Of a stretch of DNA of 11,242 nt, positions 1 to 7,862 are shown piece after piece. Source of the stretch: Hyphochytrium catenoides (lineage: Eukaryota; Sar; Hyphochytriomycetes; Hyphochytriales; Hyphochytriaceae); assembly GCA_900088475.1 (NCBI GenBank), contig FLMG01002853.1:12615-23856 (forward strand), written 5' to 3'. Below the pieces are notes generated by a model. The model saw only the letters and a list, made by a program, of their open reading frames with translations. It ran no database searches and had not been told where the DNA came from. The stretch's first letter is position 1. Every line of letters begins with the position of its first letter. The translations under genes were made by a program, and so were the position numbers.

Positions 1-125
1 GAGAGAGAGAGAGAGAGAGAATGAGAGAGTGATATATATATATAGAGAGAGAGAGAGGGAAAGACAAAGAGAGTGAGAGAGAGAGAGAGGGAAAGACAAA
101 GAGAGTGGCAGAGAGAGAGAGAGTG
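1..125. repeat. GA-rich microsatellite upstream of the heme lyase gene
   Basis: An imperfect (GA)n tract starts at base 1. It is interrupted by a short TA run at about 33-44 and by two near-identical 'gggaaagacaaagagagtg' segments at about 57-75 and 89-107. It lies about 150 bp before the heme lyase start codon, so it belongs to the 5' flank or 5' UTR. The tract may continue left of the window. Confidence 0.9.
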
Positions 126-272
126 AAGAGTGAAGAGTCAGCATTGAGCTTCAGCTTCTGCACCACTGACATCGGCATTTGAAGTTTGAAGCTTGGCTGT
201 CACGCTAATCGCAAAACTTAAGCAGAGAAGGATTATTTTTGACTGAGTGCCCTTACCAAGCGCTTCGCAGCG

Positions 273-1938
273 ATGGGGTCAGGACAGTCTAAACAAAACT
301 CTCAGCAAAGTGCTACAGCGCAACCGTCATCGTCCTCAGCTCGAGATGGGGTACCTCAGGGGTCCAGTGCAAAGGCAACAGGCGGTTGCCCGGTAGATCA
401 CAAGAAAGCAGCTCCAGAGGCTGCGGCTACTGCCGCTAAGCACTTGGCAGCTTCTGAGACGGATGGGTGCCCTATCAGCAAGAAGGGAGCAGGAGCGGCG
501 GCTGCGCTAGGGGGAGGCTGTCCCGTCAAGGGGCAGGAAGCAAACTCCGTACCTGTGTACAACGTTTATGGCGAACAAATTGACCCGAAGAACATGATGC
601 CCAACGCTAACCAGGAGCCTGGACCGGGACAGAAGTACCCAATTGACACCACCCGTGTGCAGTCTTCAATTCCTAAGGGAGGAACGGAAGGAACATGGCT
701 CTATCCATCTCCTCAGATGTTTTATAACTCGCTGAACAGAAAGGGCAAGGGCGATGATGTCAATGAGGCAGATGTGGATGTGATAGTTGCCATCCACAAT
801 AACATGAATGAGCGCACCTGGAAGCAGATCGTCAATTGGGAAGCGGTCTACGGAGTGTGAGTCAATGGCACCCTTTCCACCCTTGCGCCTTTGCTCTTCA
901 AACTCTCCTTTCTTATTCTTCTTCCTCCTTCCCTAAAAAGGCTAACACCTCTGTTCCCCGTAGCCCTCATCCCAAGCTGCATCGCTTTATGGGACGACCC
1001 GATGAGTATAGCCCGCTGGCAAGGCTCAAGTACTGGCTTGGGTATGTGTCTCTTGAGGGGCCTTATTTTTAACCTTTAGTGACCTCTCATACTACTTTAC
1101 TGCTTTGAATTCTGGACTTGGTCGGCGGGAACGCTGCTCCTCGACGTCTTTTCTTTACTGTCTATCTCCGTACCCGTTGCTCCTCGACGTCTTTTCTTTA
1201 CTGTCTATCTCCGTACCCTTCCACTATCAGTCAACGTACAAGCCACATCATTGCGTATCCTTCTTCACTGTGTACTTCCTCTTATGGATTCATCTTCCCA
1301 TGTTCAGGGTCCGACCCCTTCCGTTCGACCGTCACGACTGGTACATCCTCCGCGACGACGGGAGTGAAGTGCGCTATGTGATTGATTATTATCACGATGA
1401 AGAGAAGAGCAAGTTAGACGAGGTCCCTGACTTGGACTCTGAGGACAAGATCAAGAGCGTCGATATGGTGGTCAGGCCAGCTTTAGACTCTCCATCCGCC
1501 TTGCTGCACAGGATGAAGTATGGCTTGCTTGGAGTTGGAGCAACTCCACCGCTACTGGGACAAGGAGAGGAGGGGCATTATTCACAGTCTTCCTCTTCAG
1601 CAAACCTAAAGGCTGACGAGGAGATGTCGGTGGAGGAGATGAAGGCAATTTTTGACAAGATCAGAAGTAACTGTGGGGAGAAGCTCATTCAATTGAGAAG
1701 TAGTCAAGGAGAAGAGGAGCAGCACAGAGCTGCGACAGCACTTAACTACTGCATGGCGACGGTGGTGGGCTGCAAGCAGGAGGTGAAGGCCTTCGATGCA
1801 GCAGTTGCTCGCGGCTCAGATAAGGATATGGAGGCTGCGTTTGGCAGTATTTCGGAATGTATAGAGAGGTTTCAACAGAGGGCGACTCCCGCAATGAAGG
1901 CCGAGGCTAAGGCTAAGGCACAGGCAAAGAGTAGCTAA
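273..1938 (+). CDS. HCCS: Holocytochrome c synthase (cytochrome c heme lyase), 3 exons
   Basis: Family role: covalent attachment of heme to the CXXCH motif of apocytochrome c on the intermembrane-space side of the mitochondrial inner membrane (System III). Model: exons 273-856, 964-1041 and 1308-1938, with introns GTGAGT...CCCCGTAG and GTATGT...TTCAG. The exons join in frame to 430 codons ending in TAA. Visible features: three Cys-Pro heme-binding motifs at residues 39-40, 66-67 and 83-84; the block around [12 protein letters not shown] (141-152); [16 protein letters not shown] (175-190); [18 protein letters not shown] (202-219); LPFDRHDW (225-232); EVRYVIDYY (241-249); and VRPALDS (276-282). 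The N-terminus MGSGQSK fits an N-myristoylation pattern. Most homologues end soon after VRPALDS. This model continues about 135 residues with four Cys (343, 369, 376, 405) and an Ala/Lys-rich tail. The His expected after 'WE' (His154 of the human enzyme) is not obvious at the exon 1/2 junction. The family call is very sure; the junction deserves transcript evidence. Confidence 0.95.
1135..1220. repeat. 43-bp tandem duplication inside heme lyase intron 2
   Basis: The unit at 1135-1177 is repeated directly at 1178-1220 with essentially no differences until the last two bases. It lies wholly within the 266-bp intron 1042-1307 and is pyrimidine-rich. It is probably a recent slippage or duplication event and does not change the coding frame. 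Confidence 0.9.
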
Positions 1939-2308
1939 AGGAGGCTGTATTATATTGCTTAGAGAGGTTTGCTTTTTATTCATCTTTGGTCCCTTTTGCG
2001 TGACGTAGGGGGAAAGATGGAAGCTGGAAACATTGGCGGTAGTCTTGAGTCTAATGACTACCATTCCCTGGAAGATAGTTTGACCGATTCTTCCGTAGTG
2101 CTTCACATAAATAAATTATCTGTTCAGGAGGCACTGGTAGTGCTAATAGAGCAGTTATTCGGTTGGCTGGACCCAGCGATGTTTCCCATCTATCTCAGTC
2201 TTTAGTCTCGCTCTTGCCAGAGAGATCTACCAGGACGCGAAATAAGCCACAATCTGAATGGCGCTGGGATTTCCTTCGCTGTCAAAGATGCTAGTCAGTA
2301 CCTCCCGT
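1939..2308. other. Convergent intergenic region (3' flanks of heme lyase and YL1)
   Basis: These 370 bp separate the stop codons of two convergent genes. An exact AATAAA at 2110-2115 lies 172 bp after the heme lyase stop and could serve as its polyadenylation signal. No clear AATAAA was seen for YL1 on the opposite strand. Short open frames here show no recognisable protein, and I see nothing else. Confidence 0.6.
2110..2115 (+). promoter_or_regulatory. Possible polyadenylation signal AATAAA for heme lyase
   Basis: An exact AATAAA hexamer in an AT-rich stretch, 172 bp downstream of the heme lyase stop codon. Many protists do not use this hexamer strictly, so this is tentative. Confidence 0.3.
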
Positions 2309-4506
2309 TCACTTCTTCTCTGGTTTGACATGGTCTTTCTTTTTTCTTTTGGTATTTGGATCACTGTTTGAAGCCTTCTTAACAGTCTTCCCCAAGCTCT
2401 CTGCCTGCTTGTTTTGTGCCAGATACCTGATGAGCCAAAGCGCATCAAGCATTGACAGTGTGAGTATAAAATTGTTCAGGCCAGATGCAAGACCTAAAAA
2501 GGCGTCCTACTTTAGCCTAAGCTTCTTGAAAGCTTCTAAATTGGCATATGGCTTCTTAGTAAGAGGATCACGATATTTCGCAGGCAGTCCAGTTATGCAG
2601 CACTTGGCCTTTGAGGGATCTGTGTTGCAGCGCGTAAGCTAAGCCCATAAGCAAGTAACTTAAAATAGAGTGGCATGACCATAAAGAGAACATCTAGACG
2701 GCCAGGCGTAGCACAACTCAACCATCTACCCTAAGGATTGGCAAGCTCTTAATGATGAAGAATGGCATAAGACTCGTTATCGGAAGCAGTTCCTTTCCTT
2801 GAAGAAGTGGATTAGAGAGAAGGTGAACAATGTCGAATGGAGCGGAACGTACATGGGGGCGCCGTGCTATTTAGCACCGTGGGTACACTCTCCATGTCAA
2901 TGAAGGTCAGGGTGTTGAGGGCTTCAACTTGGGTGCTCCTATACCTAGCTATGGGTCCCCTATACAGTTTCTTAGGGGGTGGCTGCTGTTTCTTTTCTTC
3001 CTCTATCTTCTGCATCAGCTTAAGTGAACGAATGTTCTCAATCTCCGTGCGGGCGGCTTCTGCCACCAGATCTGCTTGCTTGAAAGAGACGAGAGGTCTC
3101 TTCTTCACGGCCTGTTGCTGCATTGTACTCAAGTCAGCCCTCCTTCTTGACTGGACTTGACAATAGTGTATGTAGGGTAGCTTAACACCAAAAAGACACA
3201 GAACGAGGCATACATTAAGGTTTCAGAAAGGAACCCAAGCAATCCATTGTCCATTCTTAGTGAAGACAGGAAAGAGAAGAGACTCACCTTCTTCACTTCT
3301 GATTGCATCAAGCTGACCGACTGGATGGTCTTCGTCTCGGTTGATTTCCGTAGAATACGGGGGACGGCATCTATGAAGAGGATTCCCAAGGGGCTAAGGC
3401 CTCCACCATTCAAGCTCCACTTGCCTTGCTCTTCAGCAGCTACTAAGGCTAGCGCTTTCTTATTCCATGGCCCTCGGACCTTTCTACTCCCTTCTCATTC
3501 TTAGACATCCTGCTAAGCTTGCCCAGTGCTCCACTCACTTTGACCACAATACATTACACGGCTCTCCACTTTAATGCCTCCACTTACCTATAAGGTTAGG
3601 CCCCTGATCCTTCTTCACCTTTGTCCTTGACTGCGCTGGTCGTTTAGCTTTGTATGGCTCTCTATAGGCGGATGCCTTGCTCTGTCATTGCCATTGAAAG
3701 CGAACAGCCATCAAACACTAGTCTTCTCAATCCACGTATTCAAAGGGTCTCACCCTGGCAGTCTCCTTTCGTCGAACCTCCTTTTCTGCTGCGCCGGCAT
3801 CTTCTTCTTCCTCAGACTCAGACATAAAAAAGTCGGAATCAAATTTGTCCTTGACCTCTACGCCAGGAATTGACCAGAACATCGTCATTAACTTCCTCTC
3901 TTCCTAAAGTTCTTCCGTATAGAGTGTCCAGATTGCAGATATCTTCAAAGAAGGCAAACGCAGGAGAAGCAGCCACATCCAAGTTGACTGATACAGATTC
4001 TTTCCTACCTTCTTCTACCACAAACTCCTCATCATCCTCCGCCTGCCACGCCTCCTGGTTCCAAAATTGCTCATCGGCATCAAGCTGCTCGCCCACCAGC
4101 TGGCCCATACGAGTTCCCCTTGTAGATCTTGAAGGCAGGACCTGTGTGAGGAGGAAAGGCACGGCTGCTTACCTGGCTATCGCCCAATTTATAGGCATGA
4201 TCTTTTTGTTACCTTCAACTCTTTGGAATCGGGAATGACCACCGAGATTCCGCTATCGGAGTCACTGTTCTCCACTTGTTCGTCCATATCCTCATCGTCT
4301 TCTCTGTTCGAATTTTCAACCTCGCTGCTCGTATCTTCCTCATCATCACTTAATCCATCAACCATGGGCTCAGCCAAGCCTGTCTCTTCCGCTGATAGAG
4401 CAGAGTTACAAACTGTTTGAGTGACTAGCAGCAATAGGTCATGCGGCCAAACCTGGCAATCACCTGTTTGTCCATGCTTCACTTCCTGCTTCTGCTTGAC
4501 CCCCAT
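2309..4506 (-). CDS. VPS72: YL1/VPS72/SWC2 histone-chaperone subunit, 9 exons
   Basis: Family role: the H2A.Z-H2B-binding subunit of SWR1/SRCAP (and TIP60) chromatin remodellers in the nucleus. Minus-strand exons: 4506-4464, 4391-4213, 4141-4009, 3857-3754, 3681-3588, 3370-3288, 3117-2853, 2619-2511 and 2426-2309. All introns are GT-AG (71-233 bp), phases agree at every junction, and the total is 376 codons with TGA at 2309-2311 (375 aa, close to human VPS72). Landmarks: STRGTRMGQLV (80-90) then DADEQFW; acidic DSDFF...SEEEE (about 125-137); AYREPYKAKRP (158-168); RKSTETKT; the basic/coiled segment KKRPLVSFKQADLVAEAARTE (starting at 217); and the C-terminal YL1_C domain with CCITGLPAKYRDPLTKKPYA (307-326) and EAFKKLR. 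A Lys-rich tail ends the protein. An acidic Ser/Asp/Glu extension of about 75 residues precedes the conserved N-terminus. Exon 1 and the start at 4506 are the least certain part: they were chosen because that ATG reaches a GT donor in the right phase. The gene is convergent with the heme lyase gene. Confidence 0.93.
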
Positions 4507-4897
4507 AGCTGTGCCTTGTGGCGAGTCAAGGCCGCTGCCAAACGAGTTGCTTTTGGAAGATCAATCAGATGGCTAGAGGCTCTTCTGTTGCCTCACCATG
4601 ATCGCGGACACTTCGGCCCTCCTCATCTCCGGAAAGTGCAGGAATCTTAAGCAGTCATCTTCTGCTATTGACACCACTCAGCAGCCAACAAGGTCCTTTA
4701 CTTCATCTTGTCATCGTCGCTAGCAATAATATAAATACGCCTTGTCTCAGGGAGGTTAGTCAGGGAGACTGACCTACTATGGTAGAGGCAGAGTCAACAA
4801 AAGCACAAGAAGTCCAGTCATGCAGGGAAGCCTTATTGCTTGATGATGGTGATCATGAGTAGCTGTAACTCGTCTGCAGATTGTTTTGAGACGGAGA
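4507..4897. other. YL1 upstream region
   Basis: About 390 bp between the YL1 start codon and the retrotransposon. No convincing gene was found. A TATAAATA string at 4730-4737 (+ strand) is the only promoter-like motif seen, and its orientation does not suit YL1. This segment, with 7453-7484, was probably one continuous divergent promoter region before the element inserted. Confidence 0.5.
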
Positions 4898-4901
4898 CAG
4901 G
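4898..4901. repeat. Candidate target-site duplication, left copy (CAGG)
   Basis: CAGG directly abuts the outer edge of the left LTR and matches CAGG at 7453-7456, which abuts the outer edge of the right LTR. Four bases is within the usual 4-6 bp range for integrase-type insertions. So short a match can be chance, but both copies fall exactly at the LTR boundaries. Confidence 0.6.
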
Positions 4902-5124
4902 TCTAAGCTTGCGCTTAGTTCTTAGTTCCCTTCGTGCAAGCCTCGCTAGTTTCGGAGTTCAAGGTCAATCCAGAGTCTCTGTCAATCTATTGAAGCTCTA
5001 TACTGTAATAAATATCAATCCAGAGTCTCTGTCAATCTGGAAATCTCTGACTGAGAGTTGTAATGATTGGCGGCTTCATGGCAAATAAGACCTCTAACGG
5101 TCAGCAACTTTGCCTGGCCGTACA
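4902..5124 (-). repeat. LTR, left copy (3' LTR in element orientation)
   Basis: It aligns with 7255-7452 from TAAGCTTGCGCTTAG to GGCCGTACA. Relative to the right copy it carries a 7-bp duplication near 4914-4927, an insertion around 4988-5015, and a second copy of a 23-bp segment (4966-4988 and 5016-5038) that is single in the right LTR (7344-7366). On the - strand it begins TGTACGGCCAGGC. Confidence 0.88.
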
Positions 5125-5135
5125 TCCCCACCACT
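5125..5135 (-). promoter_or_regulatory. Polypurine tract next to the 3' LTR
   Basis: On the - strand the bases AGTGGTGGGGA immediately precede the LTR start TGTACGG. A purine-rich run directly before the 3' LTR is where plus-strand DNA synthesis is primed in LTR retroelements. Its position independently supports leftward polarity. Two T residues interrupt the tract. Confidence 0.6.
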
Positions 5136-5419
5136 AAGCTATGAATCACTCATTTTGACAATCTGGCAAAAATAATGAGGCTCTCATAGCCACACCATCC
5201 AACTCTAACAACCATCTCACTCTCGATCATCACTCACTCATGTCTCTCTTATTGTTGGCACGTGGCACTACCTATTCCTACTCTAACTCTATGCTAGATG
5301 AGAAACCGTGGGTCTGGCATCACGGCATCACAGTTCTGGGTTCTACCAAGACCTCGGGTGGAAACTCACCATTCTACTCTAAAACATACGGTGCTAAGAT
5401 TCTTCAGGTGCCATGTCAG

Positions 5420-6753
5420 ATCTCACCCTTGCTTAAAAGAAGAAGATCAAGACGATCCTCCACCAATACCAGCATGAACAATAGAAGCCGAGGGTAGAGG
5501 AGTAGAGGGCCACCCTCACGATCATCATTTCCTCTTGGATATGGCTTGAGATGCTCGTATGCACTTGGATCCGTCCAGAGTGCTTTCTCTTCTTTTCGGT
5601 GTGCCATCTCTGGATAAGCTCCTTCGTTGGCTTGATGAGGTAAGTGAAATCAGCCATCTTCTCCAATACCACACATGGACCGTGCCCAAAGCTGATCCAG
5701 CTTCTTGGAAGTACCAGGACGCTGATTAGGAATGTAACGAGCAACTAGGTCTCCCTTCTGTTAAGAGATTGAAGGTTTTCCAGACCACCTTCGAGTTCCT
5801 TCAACCTCAATCCGTTCTCTCGTTTTATCCAAGTTGTCCCTAGCATCCTGTAAGACCTTCTCATATGTGCCCAGCATGTGCTGAACAACTTCGCTCATAT
5901 TGTTCAGGTGTGAGAGATTTGGAGGACCTCCTGGAACACCATAAATGAGATAAATCGGCAGCGTTGGATCCCTTCCGAAGAAAAGCTTGAAAGGAGAGTA
6001 TCCAGTCAACGAATGCACACTCACGCGGTAAGCTTTGAGCTTTCTATCCCAATCTCTTTGATCTTCGGACACATACTTCTTCAGCATAATCCTTCTAAAA
6101 TTCTAAGAGCTCTTTCAGCAGCAGCTGTCGCTCCTTTCGTATGTGCTGAACCAATCTTGCCTTGAATGCCTAAGACCTTGTATACTTGCTTGATCACTCT
6201 GCTCTTGTTTAGAGATGAGCCACCATCAGTGATGATGAATTGTGGGCAAGAATATCTGGCTAGGTACTCATCCAAAATCTTCTGTGCAATCGTCTCAGCC
6301 TTCAGATCCGGTAGCGGATAAGCCTCTATCCACCTCGAGAATAGATCAATTACCAGGAGAATGTAAAGGTTCCCGTCCTTGGATTCAGAAAGCTTAGCCG
6401 TAGCGTCCATCAGAATAACCTGATTTGGCCAATATGCCGCAGCTGACAAATAGAAGTCCTTCATTCGCTCACCCAAAGGATGTAGTTGACATTCCTAGCA
6501 ATGATTCAAGAAGTGTTTGACATCGCTGTACATTGCTGGCCAGAAAAAGCGTGACTTAAGCTTCTGCAACGTCTTCTTCAATCCAAGATGCGCTCCAAAG
6601 TAGGCTGGGTTGTGACAAGCCTCAATGAGAGCCTTTCGTAGAGCAGAAAGGTACTACCAAACGCATCTTCTCCAGATTTGAAAGAATGGTAGATAACACT
6701 TCCGTCCACACTCTTTCTTCATCGCTCTTTTCATTTTCGTTGACAGGCTTAGC
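5420..6753 (-). pseudogene. Broken retrotransposon integrase (zinc finger, DDE core, GPY/F-like C-terminus)
   Basis: Read leftward on the - strand. An H2C2-type zinc-binding domain at about 6495-6640 contains AHLGLKKTLQKL and RFFWP. The rve catalytic core at 6081-6476 has the first Asp in LMDAT (6405-6407), the second Asp in FIITDGG and the Glu in AAAERALRI, 36 residues after the second Asp, so the DDE triad is present. A C-terminal core extension at 5761-6087 contains QRDWDRKLKAYR and SPFKLFFGRDP. Remnants of a GPY/F-type domain follow at about 5490-5760. Breaks: a frameshift near 6650 (after KMRLVVP), a TAG inside the zinc-binding Cys pair at 6495-6497, a frameshift near 6085-6090, a stop near 5760 and further frameshifts below 5700. 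In the family this enzyme inserts the cDNA into host DNA; this copy cannot make an intact protein. Domain order is typical of Ty3/gypsy elements. Confidence 0.85.
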
Positions 6754-7243
6754 TATTCCCTACCCACCACCATTCTGAGAACCAGGGGATGGTGTCGGGC
6801 TCGTTGTCTTTCCATCTGGAGGGAGTACCCCTACAACAGTGAGAAGGCTGTAGCTCCCAACGCTAAGCCTGTCAACGAAAATGAAAAGAGCGATGAAGAA
6901 AGAGTGTGGACGGAAGTGTTATCTACCATTCTTCCAAATATGGAGAAGATGCGTTTGGTAGTACCTTTCTGCTCTACGAAAGGCTCTCATTGAGGCTTGT
7001 CACACCCCAGCCTACTTTGAAGCGTATCTTGGATTGAAGAAGACGTTGCAGAAGCTTAAGTCACGCTTTTTCTGGCCAGAAAAGTACAGCGATGTCAAAC
7101 ATGAATCATTGCAAGGAATGTCATCTACATCCTTTCGGTGAGCGAATGAAGGACTTCTCTTTGTCAGCTGCGGCATAATGGCCAAATCAAGTTATCCTGA
7201 TGGACGCTACGGCTAAGCTTACTAAATCCAAGGACGGGAACCT
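6367..7243. repeat. Large inverted repeat inside the retroelement (arms ~385 bp, 108-bp spacer)
   Basis: Arm A is 6367-6753 and arm B is 6862-7243, with spacer 6754-6861. By eye I count about 16 substitutions and one 5-bp deletion in arm B, so roughly 95% identity. Arm A is the integrase zinc finger and start of the core in the element's coding orientation. Arm B is the same segment reversed and lies directly beside the 5' LTR. A leftward transcript through both arms would fold into a hairpin of about 380 bp. Confidence 0.93.
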
Positions 7244-7254
7244 CTCAGCTACTA
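7240..7254 (-). promoter_or_regulatory. Possible tRNA primer-binding site next to the 5' LTR
   Basis: On the - strand the bases directly inside the right LTR read TAGTAGCTGAGAGGT. This resembles the common initiator-Met primer-binding pattern TGGTAGC(A)GAG with small changes. Position is right (zero offset from the LTR end) but the match is imperfect and short. Confidence 0.35.
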
Positions 7255-7452
7255 TGTAAGCTTGCGCTTAGTTCCCTTCGTGCAAGCCTCGCTAGGTTCG
7301 GAGTTCAAGGTCTTTATTCGTCAGAAATTTCAATCTATTGAAGCAATCCAGAGTCTCTGTCAATCTGGAAATTTCTGACTGAGTGTTGTATTGATCGGTG
7401 GCTTCTCGGCAAATAAGACCTCTAACGGTCAGCAACTTTGCCTGGCCGTACA
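7255..7452 (-). repeat. LTR, right copy (5' LTR in element orientation)
   Basis: A 198-bp copy starting TGTAAGC and ending GCCGTACA on the + strand, giving perfect 4-bp inverted ends. It lacks the extra 23-bp copy and the insertion seen in the left LTR, and has its own short variant segment at about 7311-7330. Point differences and indels between the two LTRs suggest that the insertion is not recent. Confidence 0.88.
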
Positions 7453-7456
7453 CAGG
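7453..7456. repeat. Candidate target-site duplication, right copy (CAGG)
   Basis: CAGG immediately follows the right LTR and matches the four bases before the left LTR. Confidence 0.6.
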
Positions 7457-7484
7457 CACACAGGGATTATCGAAAATAAAAATA

Positions 7485-7862
7485 ATGATGGAGACCAGGA
7501 ATCCAAAAACCAAAGTCAAACCGGCAGATCAGACCATCGATAACCGAGGACTGATAAGGACACCCCCCAGTAGTGGTCATGGTGTGGGTGGAACGGTTGG
7601 TGGTGCCAATGGTTTTGTATGACGATTCTGATTGAGCTTCTGATGCCCGCTTCTGCCGCTGCTGAAGCTTTCTTATTATCGAGCTCATCCAGCTCTTGAT
7701 GATAGAAGAACCCTAGGGGATGAAGAGACTAGACTGATAGAGCTAGTAGCAGATATTCGAGACTTATCTGCCCGATCTGTAGGTCGTGGTAGTGTGCAAC
7801 AGGGAGTAGGAGACACTTCTTCTGCGTCCTTGGTCGCGACCAAGCCACTGTTACTCCTCTGA
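7485..7862 (+). CDS. Tentative two-exon gene for a 108-aa protein of unknown function
   Basis: I do not recognise this protein. Model: exon 1 7485-7616, intron 7617-7667 (GTATGA...CTGAAG, 51 bp) and exon 2 7668-7862 with TGA. The start has an A-rich context (aataATGATGG). Exon 1 encodes a Lys/Arg/Pro-containing segment (METRNPKTKVKPADQTIDN) and a Gly-rich stretch. Exon 2 encodes a hydrophilic, probably helical stretch (DDRRTLGDEETRLIELVADI), then Ser/Gly-rich sequence and a short Leu end. Support is only that both frames stay open and join through a GT-AG intron. The donor is not strong, and the frame in exon 1 also extends back into the LTR, so it could be chance or a relic. The stop lies 33 bp before the NAT10 start codon, so this stretch may instead be NAT10 5' UTR or promoter. 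Confidence 0.33.

Larger units (their letters stand above)
4902..7452 (-). mobile_element. Degenerate, internally deleted Ty3/gypsy-like LTR retrotransposon
   Basis: This 2551-bp element is bounded by two direct repeats (4902-5124 and 7255-7452). They have TGTA...TACA inverted ends (the left copy has TC instead of TG) and CAGG flanks. Transcription polarity is leftward: integrase is on the - strand, a purine tract abuts the left LTR on the - strand, and a possible primer-binding site abuts the right LTR. Only integrase is recognisable. I found no gag, protease, reverse transcriptase or RNase H, where an intact family member would be roughly twice this size or more. The gag/protease/RT side is occupied by an inverted copy of the integrase N-terminal region. 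All reading frames are broken, so the copy is non-autonomous. Its insertion lies between YL1 and the NAT10 side without cutting a recognised exon. Confidence 0.88.

Noticed and set aside
1969-2205. A 78-codon + strand frame after the heme lyase stop
   Set aside because: It sits in the convergent 3' region, contains the AATAAA site and has no recognisable motif; most likely UTR.
2325-4420. Several + strand open frames across the YL1 locus
   Set aside because: They are antisense shadows of YL1 exons; the minus strand gives a complete conserved protein.
4730-4737. TATAAATA on the + strand as a promoter
   Set aside because: No + strand gene starts shortly downstream and it faces away from YL1; not supported as a functional site.
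4966-5038. Direct repeats as a possible CRISPR-like or satellite array
   Set aside because: There are only two copies, both within one LTR, and the other LTR has the single-copy form; this is an LTR-internal duplication.
6495-6762. Possible TAG codon reassignment, because two in-frame TAG codons (6495-6497 and 6760-6762) interrupt the integrase frame
   Set aside because: Arm B has AAG at the first site, frameshifts and a TAA also break the gene, and no in-frame TAG was found in the host exons. Ordinary decay explains it.
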